Shown here piece by piece: positions 9,505-17,410 of a DNA stretch of 64,000 bases. The position numbers and the translations under genes were made by a program. Position 1 is the first letter of the stretch; each line of letters starts with the position of its first letter. The notes beneath the pieces were generated by a model, which was not told where the DNA came from, searched no databases, and was given only the letters and a program-made list of their open reading frames with translations. Source of the DNA: an uncultured bacterium. GTDB taxonomy: Bacteria > Krumholzibacteriota > Krumholzibacteriia > LZORAL124-64-63. The stretch is taken from the NCBI GenBank assembly GCA_937864225.1, contig CALMJK010000010.1:1-64000 (forward strand), read 5' to 3'.

Positions 9505-10734
9505 ATGATCCTGAGCAAGCTTGCCACGGCCATCGTCGAGTCGCCGACCCTGCGGCTCAACGAGGAGGCCCGCATCCTGCGCGAAAAAGGGGAGCCGGTG
9601 ATCCACCTGGGCATCGGCGAGCCCAAGAACAAGACCCCGATCACGGCCATCCTGGCGGCGGCGGCCCGTCTGACCTCCGGCGAGGTGAAGTACGCCCCCT
9701 CGGACGGCCTGCCCTCGCTCAAGAAGGCGATCATCCGCTACACCGAGGAGAGCTACGACAAGGTCGTGGCGCCCGAGAACGTGATCATCTCGGCGGGCGC
9801 CAAGCTGTCCTTGTTCAACATCCTCTACAGCATCCTGAACCCGCAGGACGAGGTCATCATCCTCGCCCCGTATTGGGTCAGCTACCCCGAGATGATCAAG
9901 ATGTGCTACGGGGTGCCCGTGGTCGTGACGCCGGAGGACGGCTCGTTCCAGCCGCGGATGGCGGACATCGAGCGCGCCGTCGGCTCCTACACCCGGGCGG
10001 TCATCGTCAACAGCCCCAACAACCCGTCGGGCGCGGTCTATCCGGAAGCCTTCCTCGCGGAGCTGATCGAGTTCTGCGAAAAGAAGGGGATCTGGGTGAT
10101 CATGGACGACATCTACCACAAGCTGGTGTTCGACGGGAACACGTGCCCATCGGCGTACCGCTTCACGAAGAAGGACATCGAGTCCACGAACATCATCGTG
10201 ATGAACGGGGTCTCGAAGGTCTACGGCATGACCGGCTTCCGCATCGGCTGGACGGTCACCAACCGCAAGCTCGTGTCGGTCATCAACAACGTGCAGGCCG
10301 CGACCACGACCTGCGCCTCGCCCGTGCTGCAGGCCGCCGCCGAGGGGGCGCTGACCGGCATGCAGAGCTCGGTGGAGAGCCTGCGGCTGACGATCGAGAA
10401 CAACCGGCGCGTGATCCTGAACGAGCTGAAGTCGTTCCGCGACGTGAAGTGCCAGCCGCCCGGCGGCACGTTCTACTGCCTGCCCGATTTCCGCGCCTAC
10501 CTGGACCGTTTCGGCGGCAAGTCGGTGGCTCTGTGCGAGTTCCTGCTGCGCAAGGCCTTGGTCGTGACCGTGCCCGGCAAGGAGTTCGGCATGGAAGGTC
10601 ATCTGCGCCTGAGCTACGCCGGCACGGTGAAGGACGCGATGGAGGGTGTCGAGCGCATCAAGTGGGCGCTCGACCCGAGCTCCCCGAACGAGATCTACAT
10701 CGGCGACCGCAAGATGGTGAGGGACTGGCTGTGA
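9505..10734 (+). CDS. Class I/II PLP aminotransferase, aspartate aminotransferase-like
   Basis: A 409-residue fold-type I aminotransferase. Visible motifs: substrate-binding IGEPKNKTP near the N-terminus, NSPNNPSGAVYP, DDIYHKLVF with the cofactor Asp and Tyr, the Schiff-base lysine (about Lys238) in GVSKVYGMTGFRIGW, and the carboxylate-binding Arg in GHLRLSYAG. This subfamily exchanges amino groups between aspartate or aromatic amino acids and 2-oxoglutarate. The start at 9505 is the first ATG after the 5' leader, and the protein begins in register with homologues. It overlaps pckA by 4 bases, so oxaloacetate made by transamination could feed directly into PEP synthesis (inference). Confidence 0.9.
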   Translation: MILSKLATAIVESPTLRLNEEARILREKGEPVIHLGIGEPKNKTPITAILAAAARLTSGEVKYAPSDGLPSLKKAIIRYTEESYDKVVAPENVIISAGAKLSLFNILYSILNPQDEVIILAPYWVSYPEMIKMCYGVPVVVTPEDGSFQPRMADIERAVGSYTRAVIVNSPNNPSGAVYPEAFLAELIEFCEKKGIWVIMDDIYHKLVFDGNTCPSAYRFTKKDIESTNIIVMNGVSKVYGMTGFRIGWTVTNRKLVSVINNVQAATTTCASPVLQAAAEGALTGMQSSVESLRLTIENNRRVILNELKSFRDVKCQPPGGTFYCLPDFRAYLDRFGGKSVALCEFLLRKALVVTVPGKEFGMEGHLRLSYAGTVKDAMEGVERIKWALDPSSPNEIYIGDRKMVRDWL

Positions 10735-12371
10735 ACAATATCCTCGACATCAAGAGCCCCGCCGAGGGGCAGGCCGGCGCCGTCAAGAGCGACTATGGCC
10801 TCGACAACCACGGGCTGGTGGACCTGAACCGGGTGTACTGGAACCTGCCCACGGAAGCCCTCTACGAGGAGGCCATCTTCCGCGGCGAGGGGAAGATCAC
10901 CCAGCAGGGCGCCTTCGTCACCAACACGGGCAAGCACACCGCCCGCGCGGCCAACGACAAGTTCGTGACGCGCGAGCCGGAAAGCGAAAGCCACGTCTGG
11001 TGGGGGCAGTACAACCGGCCGTACAGCAACGACAAGTTCTCCGAGCTGCTGGCGCGCGTGCAGGGGTATCTGCAGGGTCGCGACGTGTTCGTCCAGGACA
11101 CGTACTGCGGCGCGGACGAGCGCTGGCGGCTGCCGGTGCGCGTCGTGACCGAGTTGGCGTGGCACAGCATGTTCGTGCGGAACATGTTCGTCGCGCCGAA
11201 GACGAACGAGGAGTATCGCCGGCACGTGCCCCAGTTCACGGTGCTCGCCGTCACGGGTTTCAAGGCTTTCCCCCAGGTCGACGCCACGCCGTCCCAGACC
11301 GTGATCGCGATCAATTTCGCGCAGAAGCTGTGCATCATCGGCAACAGCGGGTACGCGGGGGAGATCAAGAAGTCGGTCTTCACGATCATGAACTATCTGC
11401 TGCCGTTGCAGGGCGTCATGACGATGCACTGCTCGGCGAACGTTGGAAAGCGGGGCGACACGGCGCTGTTCTTCGGCCTGTCCGGCACCGGCAAGACCAC
11501 CCTTTCGGCCGATCCGCGCCGGGGCCTGATCGGGGACGACGAGCATGGTTGGAGCGATGACGGCATCTTCAACTTCGAGGGTGGCTGCTATGCCAAAGTC
11601 ATCTCTCTCTCTCCCACGGCCGAACCGCAGATCCACGCGGCGACGCACCGCTTCGGCACGATTCTCGAGAACGTGATGTTCGACCCCGTCACGCGGATCA
11701 TCGATCTCGACGACGACACGCGCACCGAGAACACGCGCGCCTCGTATCCGCTGGAATTCATCGACAACGCGGTTCCGGGCAAGGTCGGCGGCCACCCCAA
11801 GAACATCATCTTCTTGACCTGCGACGCGCAGGGAGTCATGCCCCCGATCGCTAAGCTGTCCGTGCCGCAGGCGCTCTACCATTTCGTCAGCGGCTACACC
11901 TCGAAGATCGCGGGCACGGAAATCGGCCTGGGCGAGGAGCCGGAGATCACGTTTTCGACCTGCTACGGCGGGCCTTTCATGGTCCACCGGCCGGCTTTCT
12001 ACGCCGAGTTGCTGCGCCGCAAGATCGAACGCCACGGCGTCGATTGCTGGCTCCTGAACACCGGCTGGGTGGGCGGGCCCTACGGCGTGGGCAAGCGCAT
12101 CAGCATCAAATACACGCGCACGATGCTCAACCACACGCTCGACGGGATGCTGGCCGACGTGCAGTTCGCGACCGACCCGGTGTTCGGTTTCCAGGTCCCC
12201 AAGTCCTGCCCCGACATCCCCGACGGCGTCATGAATCCGGCGGCCGCTTGGCCCAGCCAGGACGCCTACATGAAACGCTACAAGGGGCTCGCTTCGCGCT
12301 TCATCGACAACTTCAAGAAATTCGAGGACGACTGCCCCGACGACGTCAAGGCCGCCGGACCGAAGATCTGA
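10731..12371 (+). CDS. pckA: ATP-dependent phosphoenolpyruvate carboxykinase
   Basis: A 546-residue PEPCK (E. coli enzyme 540), converting oxaloacetate and ATP to PEP, CO2 and ADP, the first step of gluconeogenesis. The P-loop GLSGTGKTTLSADP lies near residue 249, followed by the metal-binding GDDEHGW and the FNFEGGCYAK segment; FSTCYGGPFMVH and GGPYGVGKRI are also typical. The GTG start overlaps the aminotransferase stop (GTGA), with TGAGGGA upstream as ribosome site. The N-terminal 25 residues are variable, as in the family. Downstream lie 86 bases before mtgA. Confidence 0.95.
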   Translation: MNNILDIKSPAEGQAGAVKSDYGLDNHGLVDLNRVYWNLPTEALYEEAIFRGEGKITQQGAFVTNTGKHTARAANDKFVTREPESESHVWWGQYNRPYSNDKFSELLARVQGYLQGRDVFVQDTYCGADERWRLPVRVVTELAWHSMFVRNMFVAPKTNEEYRRHVPQFTVLAVTGFKAFPQVDATPSQTVIAINFAQKLCIIGNSGYAGEIKKSVFTIMNYLLPLQGVMTMHCSANVGKRGDTALFFGLSGTGKTTLSADPRRGLIGDDEHGWSDDGIFNFEGGCYAKVISLSPTAEPQIHAATHRFGTILENVMFDPVTRIIDLDDDTRTENTRASYPLEFIDNAVPGKVGGHPKNIIFLTCDAQGVMPPIAKLSVPQALYHFVSGYTSKIAGTEIGLGEEPEITFSTCYGGPFMVHRPAFYAELLRRKIERHGVDCWLLNTGWVGGPYGVGKRISIKYTRTMLNHTLDGMLADVQFATDPVFGFQVPKSCPDIPDGVMNPAAAWPSQDAYMKRYKGLASRFIDNFKKFEDDCPDDVKAAGPKI

Positions 12372-12457
12372 GGCGGGGACGGGATGGACAGCCGCGGGGC
12401 CGGCGTCGCGAGGCGCCGGCCCTTTGCCCAAGCGGGCGCACGGCCGCGGGAGGTCGG

Positions 12458-13123
12458 ATGAGGCGTTTTCTGCGCCGTTTCGCGCGCGGGGCCGGCATCC
12501 TGCTTGGCTTGGCGGTCGTGGCGACCTTCGCGCAGGTGCTCGCCTTGCGCTGGCACGATCCGCAGTCCACCGCCTGGATGCGGATGCGCCAGCGACAAGC
12601 GCACGAGAGGGGGGAGGAACTGTCGATCCGCCACGGCTGGGTCCCGCTGGCGCAGATCCCGCGCGACCTGCGGCGGGCCGTGATCGCGGCCGAGGACGCG
12701 GGATTCTACCGGCACCACGGCTTCGACTGGGCGGCCATCAAGGCCGCCAGCGCGCGCAACGCCGAGGCGGGCGGGGTGAAGCGCGGCGGCAGCACGATCA
12801 CGCAGCAGCTGGCCAAGAATCTGTTCCTGTCCCCCAGCCGCAGCTACGTGCGCAAGGCCCGCGAGGCCTTCATCACGGCCGTCATGGAGTTGTCGCTCCC
12901 CAAGGAGCGGATCCTGGAGCTGTATCTGAACTCGATCGAGTTGGGCCGGGGGTCGTTCGGCGTGGCCGCGGGGGCCGAGCTCCAGTTCGGCGTGCCGCTG
13001 CGAGGGCTCACGCGCGACCAGTGCTGCCGCCTCGCGGCCATCATTCCCGCCCCCCTGCGCTACCGCGTCAGCGGGGACTTCGTGAGGAGGCGCGCGGAGC
13101 AACTCGCGAGGATGATCGAGTGA
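12458..13123 (+). CDS. mtgA: Monofunctional biosynthetic peptidoglycan transglycosylase
   Basis: A 221-residue GT51 enzyme that polymerises lipid II into glycan strands at the outer face of the cytoplasmic membrane. One N-terminal membrane anchor (GILLGLAVVATFAQVLAL) is followed by the catalytic motif EDAGFYRHHGFDW (general base about Glu79) and KRGGSTITQQLAKNLFL. The short length and the lack of a transpeptidase domain separate it from class A PBPs. Start ATG at 12458 is preceded by GGGAGGTCGG; longer open frames upstream overlap pckA and are spurious. Confidence 0.93.
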   Translation: MRRFLRRFARGAGILLGLAVVATFAQVLALRWHDPQSTAWMRMRQRQAHERGEELSIRHGWVPLAQIPRDLRRAVIAAEDAGFYRHHGFDWAAIKAASARNAEAGGVKRGGSTITQQLAKNLFLSPSRSYVRKAREAFITAVMELSLPKERILELYLNSIELGRGSFGVAAGAELQFGVPLRGLTRDQCCRLAAIIPAPLRYRVSGDFVRRRAEQLARMIE

Positions 13124-13133
13124 GACCCCGGGG

Positions 13134-13379
13134 CTAGTCGAGTAACTCCACCGGGTCGCCGACCCTCGGCTCGCCCTCGCCGTCCGGCACGACGTTCATG
13201 CCGAAGGCCACGCCGTCGCCGAGCGGCTGACGGTGTAGCAGATCCTCCACGAGGGCACAACGCATCCTGATGGACGTGCTGACGCCCAGGGTGGACGGTC
13301 TGGAGGTGACGCGCCGCGTCAGGGCCCGGGAGGCGACATCCAGCGCCGCGCGTGTGCCGGGCGTCGCAATGACGCCGGC
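13134..13379 (-). pseudogene. Remnant of a MOSC-domain-like protein (C-terminal end only)
   Basis: On the minus strand an 81-codon open stretch ends with DGVAFGMNVVPDGEGEPRVG followed by DPVELLD and a stop, closely resembling the final beta-strand region of MOSC (molybdenum cofactor sulfurase C-terminal) proteins, where FGQN(L/V)V...G.LRVGDPVEVL is typical. A cysteine upstream (RMRCALV) could be the family cysteine. There is no start codon with a ribosome site and no N-terminal domain, and the frame runs into the downstream end of the kamA-type gene. I read it as a decayed gene fragment. Identification rests on about 25 residues. Confidence 0.4.
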
Positions 13380-15170
13380 TCAATAGTAGTACCAGATCGA
13401 GGCGTACTCCGCGGGGTCCTCGCCGTCCGCGGCCAGCCCACGCAAGTAGTCGAGGATCGGTACGTCCACGCCGACGTGGGAGTCGAACTCCGCGACTCCC
13501 TTCTCCCACGAGTGAAACTCATAGACACGCGACCCGTCCGGGAGCACCGAGATCAAGTCGCGGTGCTGCACGGCGCGCAGGTAATTTTTGCCTAGGCCCG
13601 GCAGGTTGTAGACTGGCTCGTCGGTCCGCCGCAGGCCTGGCAGGAGACGGGCTTCCTCCTTCTGCTCCTGCAGGATGCGGGCGAGCGGCACGCGGTAGGG
13701 CGCGGTCTCCTCCTTTCCCTTCGGCGCGAACGTGTAGTAGGGATCGATGCCCGCGCGGCGCAGCAGCATCCGCAGCCGTGCCGCCTCGAAGCGCCGCGAA
13801 ACGAAGTACGTGTAGACCAACTGGTTGTATACCGCGATGCCGCTGCGGCGCAGGCGGTCCACCGCCGCGACGGTCTCGGGTGTCATCTCGTACGCGTGTT
13901 CGATGTGGGTCACGAGGCAAACCTCGCGGCGGCCGGGGACGCGCACGGACTCCAGGATCCCGGCCAGGCGCGCGGTGATCCGCTGCGGCAGCGTGACCGG
14001 GATTCGGGAGCCGATCCGGATCACGTCCACGGAGCGAATGTCAGCGAGGCGCCGCATGATCGCGGCGATCTGCTCGTCCTCCATCGCGAGGGGATCGCCG
14101 CCCGTCACCAGGACCTCCCGCACGGCGGGGTGCTCCGCGATCCAGCGGCAGGCCGACTCGATGACCGGTCCGGGCGCAAGCGCGTCCGGAGCCATGGCCT
14201 CGCGGATTTCCCAGTTGCGCTGGCAATAGACGCAGATCTGAGGGCACGTGTTGAACGGTTTCAGGATTGCGATCGCGGGGTAGCGTCGCGTCACGAGGTC
14301 GACGGGCGAGGTGTCGCGCTCAAGCATGAAATCGCAAGCCACGCCGCGGCGGTCGCTGTGCGCGATCATCTCCTCGACGTAGGCCCGCGGCGGCAACACC
14401 TGAGCGCGCAGCGCGCGGTCGCGACCGGCATCCGGGTCGTCGTCCAGCAGCGAGGCGTAGTACGGCGTCACCCCGAAGGGGAGGCGCGCCTCGCGCGCCT
14501 GGTGGACCGCGGCGAGTTCTTCGTCGCGCAGGCGCGTCCCTCGCGCGAGCAAATCGGGATCGCGGATCGTGTGCGCCAGGTGCCAGCGCCAATTCCGCCA
14601 GTCGTCCTCGTTTCCGCCGAGGGCCGCTAGGACGCGCTCGCGACGTCGATCGCGCCTGGCGACCGCCTCGGGCGAGAGCCCGTCCGCGTAACGGTGCATG
14701 GCCGATTCGGCCCGCGCCCACAGCTCATCCAGCGCAAGCGAGCGGGCGACAGCCGCGTCGCGCCCCTCCATCGTGGGCTCTCGCGAGGCAGTCGGCGGTT
14801 GGCGATCGAGCCAACTCGCCAGGCCCCGGGCGAGGTGGGTCATCTCGGCGTAGAAGCCGGGCGCGAGGTCGGGCCGTTCCAGGCCGCGCGCCAGGTCCCA
14901 GAGGGCCTGAGCGACGCTGAAGCCCGCCAGGCGGTCGGAACGTTCGGTCAGCATGCCGCGCAGCGCCCGCGCGCAGTCCCGCGCCCGCACGAAGCGCAGT
15001 GACTCGCGGCCGGAGAAGGCCGACATCACATCGAACTGGAGGCGGTTTACGAGCGTGTAGAGGCGCAGTCGCGCCGCGCCGAGCGAGCGGCAGCCGGAAA
15101 CGAGGGGCAGCAGCCGGGAGGCCTCTGTCCTGAGCCTGTCGAGATCGTAGTCGCGGTCGATCGCTGGCAC
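13380..15170 (-). CDS. KamA-family radical SAM protein (lysine 2,3-aminomutase-like) with long N-terminal extension
   Basis: A 596-residue protein. The C-terminal 400 residues match lysine/glutamate 2,3-aminomutases: the [4Fe-4S]/SAM motif CxxxCxxC is C309-PQI-C313-VY-C316 (sequence TCPQICVYCQRNWE), followed by VTGGDPLAMEDEQI, RIGSRIPVTLPQRIT and the PLP-lysine region (LPGLGKNYL). Classical enzymes are about 415 residues, so roughly 190 N-terminal residues are extra and helical, with no recognised domain. The GTG start at 15170 follows GAGGAGG by 6 bases. Possible roles are making beta-lysine or beta-glutamate osmolytes or a tRNA/EF-P precursor; genes for EF-P modification are not in the window. 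Confidence 0.8.
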   Translation of the reverse strand: MPAIDRDYDLDRLRTEASRLLPLVSGCRSLGAARLRLYTLVNRLQFDVMSAFSGRESLRFVRARDCARALRGMLTERSDRLAGFSVAQALWDLARGLERPDLAPGFYAEMTHLARGLASWLDRQPPTASREPTMEGRDAAVARSLALDELWARAESAMHRYADGLSPEAVARRDRRRERVLAALGGNEDDWRNWRWHLAHTIRDPDLLARGTRLRDEELAAVHQAREARLPFGVTPYYASLLDDDPDAGRDRALRAQVLPPRAYVEEMIAHSDRRGVACDFMLERDTSPVDLVTRRYPAIAILKPFNTCPQICVYCQRNWEIREAMAPDALAPGPVIESACRWIAEHPAVREVLVTGGDPLAMEDEQIAAIMRRLADIRSVDVIRIGSRIPVTLPQRITARLAGILESVRVPGRREVCLVTHIEHAYEMTPETVAAVDRLRRSGIAVYNQLVYTYFVSRRFEAARLRMLLRRAGIDPYYTFAPKGKEETAPYRVPLARILQEQKEEARLLPGLRRTDEPVYNLPGLGKNYLRAVQHRDLISVLPDGSRVYEFHSWEKGVAEFDSHVGVDVPILDYLRGLAADGEDPAEYASIWYYY

Positions 15171-15296
15171 GTCGAACCTCCTCACAGGCCGGTGTGGAGC
15201 CGGCGACGATGGCCGCGTCGGGAGTCGTCCAGGAGAAGGACGCGACGCGGTCTGCTGCCGCCAGAATACCGCAGGGAGGCGCCCCGGGCCAAGCAA

Positions 15297-15326
15297 GAGC
15301 GGGGGCGGCCCTCGCCGCCCCCGCTC
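15297..15326 (-). terminator. Terminator hairpin of the ornithine aminotransferase gene
   Basis: A perfect 13-bp stem (GAGCGGGGGCGGC and its complement) with a CCTC/GAGG tetraloop lies 20 bases beyond the stop of the minus-strand gene and is followed on that strand by TTGCTTGG. The U-run is poor, but stem strength is very high. Confidence 0.65.
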
Positions 15327-15346
15327 AACCGTCGACCGCGTGGTGC

Positions 15347-16549
15347 TCAGCCGTCGAGGCCGCGGAACACCTTCTCCACGCGACGCAGCGCCCAGTTGAG
15401 CTCCTGCTTGGTGATCACCAGCGGGGGCGCGAAGCGGATCACGTTTTCGTGGGTCTCCTTGCAGAGCACGCCCTCGTCCTTGAGCGCCTCGCAGTAGGGG
15501 CGGGCGGGCCTGTTCAAGACCAACCCGATCCAGAGACCTTTGCCGCGCGCGGTGACGATGCTCCTGGACTTGATCGCGGCGAGCTTGGCCATGAACCACT
15601 CGCCCAGTTCGCGGCTACGCTCGACCAGACGCTCCTCCACGATGACCGCGAGCGCCTCGCGCGCGACCGCCGCGCCCAGCGGGTTGCCGCCGAACGTCGA
15701 GCCGTGGTCGCCGGGGCGGAACACGCCCATGACCTCGTCGCTGGTCAGGAACGCGGAGACCGGGTAGAAGCCTCCCGCGAGCGCCTTGCCCACGATCAGG
15801 CCGTCGGGCCGCACGTTTTCCCACTCGTAGGCGAAGAGCTTGCCCGTGCGGCCCAGACCCGACTGGATCTCGTCGCACAGCAGGAGCACGTTGTGGGCCC
15901 GGCAGATCTCGGCGGCCTTCCTCAGAAAGCCGGCGGGCGGCACGACGATGCCCGCCTCGCCCTGGATCGGCTCGACCAGGAAGGCGCAGGTGTTCGGCGT
16001 GATCGCCGCCGCCAGCGCCGCGGCGTCGCCGTACGGGATCATCTTGAAGCCCGGCGTGAAGGGCCCGAAGCCGTCGCGATACTGCGGGTCGGTGGAGAAG
16101 CTGACGATCGTGGTCGTGCGGCCGTGGAAATTGCCCTCGCACGCGATGATCTCGGCGCGGTTGTCCGGGATCCCCTTGATCTTGTGCCCCCATTTGCGGG
16201 CGGCCTTCACCGCCGTCTCCACCGCCTCGGCCCCGGAGTTCATCGGCAGCATCCGCGCGTAGCCGGTCATCTCGCACAGGTCGCGGCAGAGCAGGGGGAG
16301 CTGGTCGTTGCGGAAGGCGCGGCTCGTCAGCGTCACGCGCGCCGCCTGGCGCCTGAATGCCTTGAGCAGGCGCGGGTGGCAATGCCCCTGGTTCACCGCC
16401 GAGTAGGCCGCCAGGAAGTCGATGTACCGCTTGCCGTCGACGTCCTCCACCCAGACGCCCTCGGCGCGGCGGATCACGATGTCGAGCGGGTGGTAGTTGT
16501 GGGCGCCGTAGCGCTCTTCCAGTGCGATGAAAGTTCCAGTCTTGCCCAT
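15347..16549 (-). CDS. rocD: Ornithine--oxo-acid aminotransferase
   Basis: A 400-residue class III aminotransferase that converts ornithine and 2-oxoglutarate to glutamate semialdehyde and glutamate. The N-terminal EERYGAHNYHPLDIVIRRAEG is characteristic of ornithine aminotransferases; MNSGAEAVETAVKAARKW, FHGRTTTIVSFSTD, LLCDEIQSGLGRTG and the PLP lysine (about Lys255) in IVGKALAGGFYPVSA follow. Length matches RocD (about 400). ATG at 16549 is preceded by AGGAG at 7 bases. It has its own promoter and terminator, so it is probably monocistronic; its role is arginine/ornithine catabolism or proline supply. Confidence 0.9.
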   Translation of the reverse strand: MGKTGTFIALEERYGAHNYHPLDIVIRRAEGVWVEDVDGKRYIDFLAAYSAVNQGHCHPRLLKAFRRQAARVTLTSRAFRNDQLPLLCRDLCEMTGYARMLPMNSGAEAVETAVKAARKWGHKIKGIPDNRAEIIACEGNFHGRTTTIVSFSTDPQYRDGFGPFTPGFKMIPYGDAAALAAAITPNTCAFLVEPIQGEAGIVVPPAGFLRKAAEICRAHNVLLLCDEIQSGLGRTGKLFAYEWENVRPDGLIVGKALAGGFYPVSAFLTSDEVMGVFRPGDHGSTFGGNPLGAAVAREALAVIVEERLVERSRELGEWFMAKLAAIKSRSIVTARGKGLWIGLVLNRPARPYCEALKDEGVLCKETHENVIRFAPPLVITKQELNWALRRVEKVFRGLDG

Positions 16550-16609
16550 GGGTCGCTCCTGTTGCGGGACGGTTGAGTCCGGCGCGCGCTGTGCCGGCGC
16601 CAGAGGCCA

Positions 16610-16637
16610 AAGATAGGGACGGCGCCGGACATGTCCA
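16610..16637 (-). promoter_or_regulatory. Promoter candidate for rocD
   Basis: Minus-strand TGGACA, 16 bases, TATCTT, ending about 60 bases upstream of the rocD start codon. The -35 element is embedded in the palindrome GGACATGTCC. Confidence 0.45.
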
Positions 16638-16702
16638 GCCGGGGCGCGTGTCTGCCTCTCCCCCGCCACGCGGGAGGGGGCTGGAAGAACCAAAAATTCT
16701 AC

Positions 16703-16736
16703 TTGACAAAACAAAGTACTTTGATTTACAAAGTAT
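16703..16736 (+). promoter_or_regulatory. Promoter with palindromic operator (CAAAGTACTTTG plus CAAAGTA half-site)
   Basis: An AT-rich island in GC-rich DNA. TTGACA (16703-16708) is followed after 17-18 bases by TTACAA/TACAAA as a -10. Between them lies a perfect 12-bp palindrome, CAAAGTACTTTG (16712-16723), and a further half-site CAAAGTA (16729-16735) covers the -10. This architecture suggests repression by a dimeric winged-helix protein, plausibly the regulator encoded 340 bases downstream (autoregulation is inferred). Confidence 0.55.
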
Positions 16737-16743
16737 CTGCCTT

Positions 16744-17050
16744 CGGCGCTCGCGCCGGGGGCGACAAGTCCGGATGGCCGGCGTGCTTGGTTCATCCCGC
16801 TGGACAGCGCCGGGTCCTGAAGGAGCACCGGTCGAAGGCCGAGGACCCCCACGAGGGGAAGGGGACGGAACCCCTACCGGCCGCAAACGGGGGGCGTGAA
16901 CCCAGGAGGGGAAGCGCCCCCCGGTCGGACGCATCGCCCTCAGTGGCCGGCGATGCCCCGCCACGGCGCTCCCGACAGGGCGGGATGGACCACCCCCGGG
17001 AGGTGCAGTTCCGTCTCTTCCCGGGGCCGGCGGCCACGGAAGGCCGCTGG
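16744..17050 (+). ncRNA. Hairpin-rich leader or non-coding RNA candidate
   Basis: This fills most of the 524-base gap between rocD and the winged-helix regulator. Reading the plus strand, successive stems are: CGGCG/CGCCG (16744-16757); GGGTCCT/AGGACCC (16812-16848) with a nested 5-bp stem capped by GAA; GGGG/CCCC closing ACGGAA (16861-16874); a 9-bp stem CGGGGGGCG/CGCCCCCCG (16888-16923); GCATCGCC/GGCGATGC (16931-16956); CCCGCC/GGCGGG (16957-16984); CCCCGGGA/TCCCGGGG (16994-17026); and CCGGCGGCC/GGCCGCTGG closing ACGGAA (17027-17050). No plausible protein is encoded. I do not recognise a known RNA family. It could be a 5' leader of the regulator gene or an independent RNA. Confidence 0.4.
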
Positions 17051-17073
17051 CGTGGCAGGGAGGCCCCGCGGCG

Positions 17074-17403
17074 TTGGATGACATGAGACCGGCGGCGCCC
17101 CTGCCTCCGGCCGACGCGCCTTCGTGGGACCTGATCCACGGCCGGGCGCGTCTGCGGGTCATCTGCCATCTGGTCCGCCATGGCCCGACCTCCTTCAAAG
17201 AGCTGCGCGCGGCGGCTGGCGCCACCGACGGCGCGCTCTCCGTTCACCTGGCCAAGCTCCACGACGCCGGCCTGATCGCGATCGAGAAGGGGTACGAGGG
17301 GAAAAAGCCGCGGACCATCGCGCGCCTGACCGAGGAGGGCGCGCGACAGTTCGCGGCCTATGTCGAGGACTTGCGCCGGCTCGTGCCGGGGTTGTCCGCT
17401 TGA
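17074..17403 (+). CDS. Small winged-helix transcriptional regulator (MarR/ArsR-like, HTH_34 type)
   Basis: A 109-residue one-domain DNA-binding protein. The wing-helix core is visible as IHGRARLRVICHLVRHGPTSFKELRAAAGATDGALSVHLAKLHDAGLIAIEKGYEGKKPRTIARLTEEG, which is typical of stand-alone winged-helix regulators of about 100 residues. TTG at 17074 is 10 bases after AGGGAGG and is preferred; an ATG at 17083 is possible. No metal-binding cysteines or ligand domain are present. It lies 7 bases from the convergent glycogen phosphorylase gene. The palindromic promoter upstream is its likely target (inference). Confidence 0.8.
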   Translation: MDDMRPAAPLPPADAPSWDLIHGRARLRVICHLVRHGPTSFKELRAAAGATDGALSVHLAKLHDAGLIAIEKGYEGKKPRTIARLTEEGARQFAAYVEDLRRLVPGLSA

Positions 17404-17410
17404 ATCCGCG

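Noticed and set aside
13060-13509. A 149-codon minus-strand frame after the kamA-type gene
   Set aside because: It overlaps the kamA-type gene and mtgA in other frames and lacks motifs; the MOSC-like signal lies in a different frame.
16801-16850. Resemblance of the GGGTCCTGAAGGAGCACC hairpin to the SRP RNA core or to RNase P RNA
   Set aside because: The conserved GGUCCGGAAGGAAGCAGC loop of SRP RNA and the conserved RNase P segments are not matched, and the surrounding stems do not fit either fold.
16631-17086. Plus-strand 151-codon open frame in the hairpin region
   Set aside because: Low-complexity Arg/Gly/Pro-rich translation, no ribosome site, no recognisable family; the inverted-repeat structure explains the sequence better.
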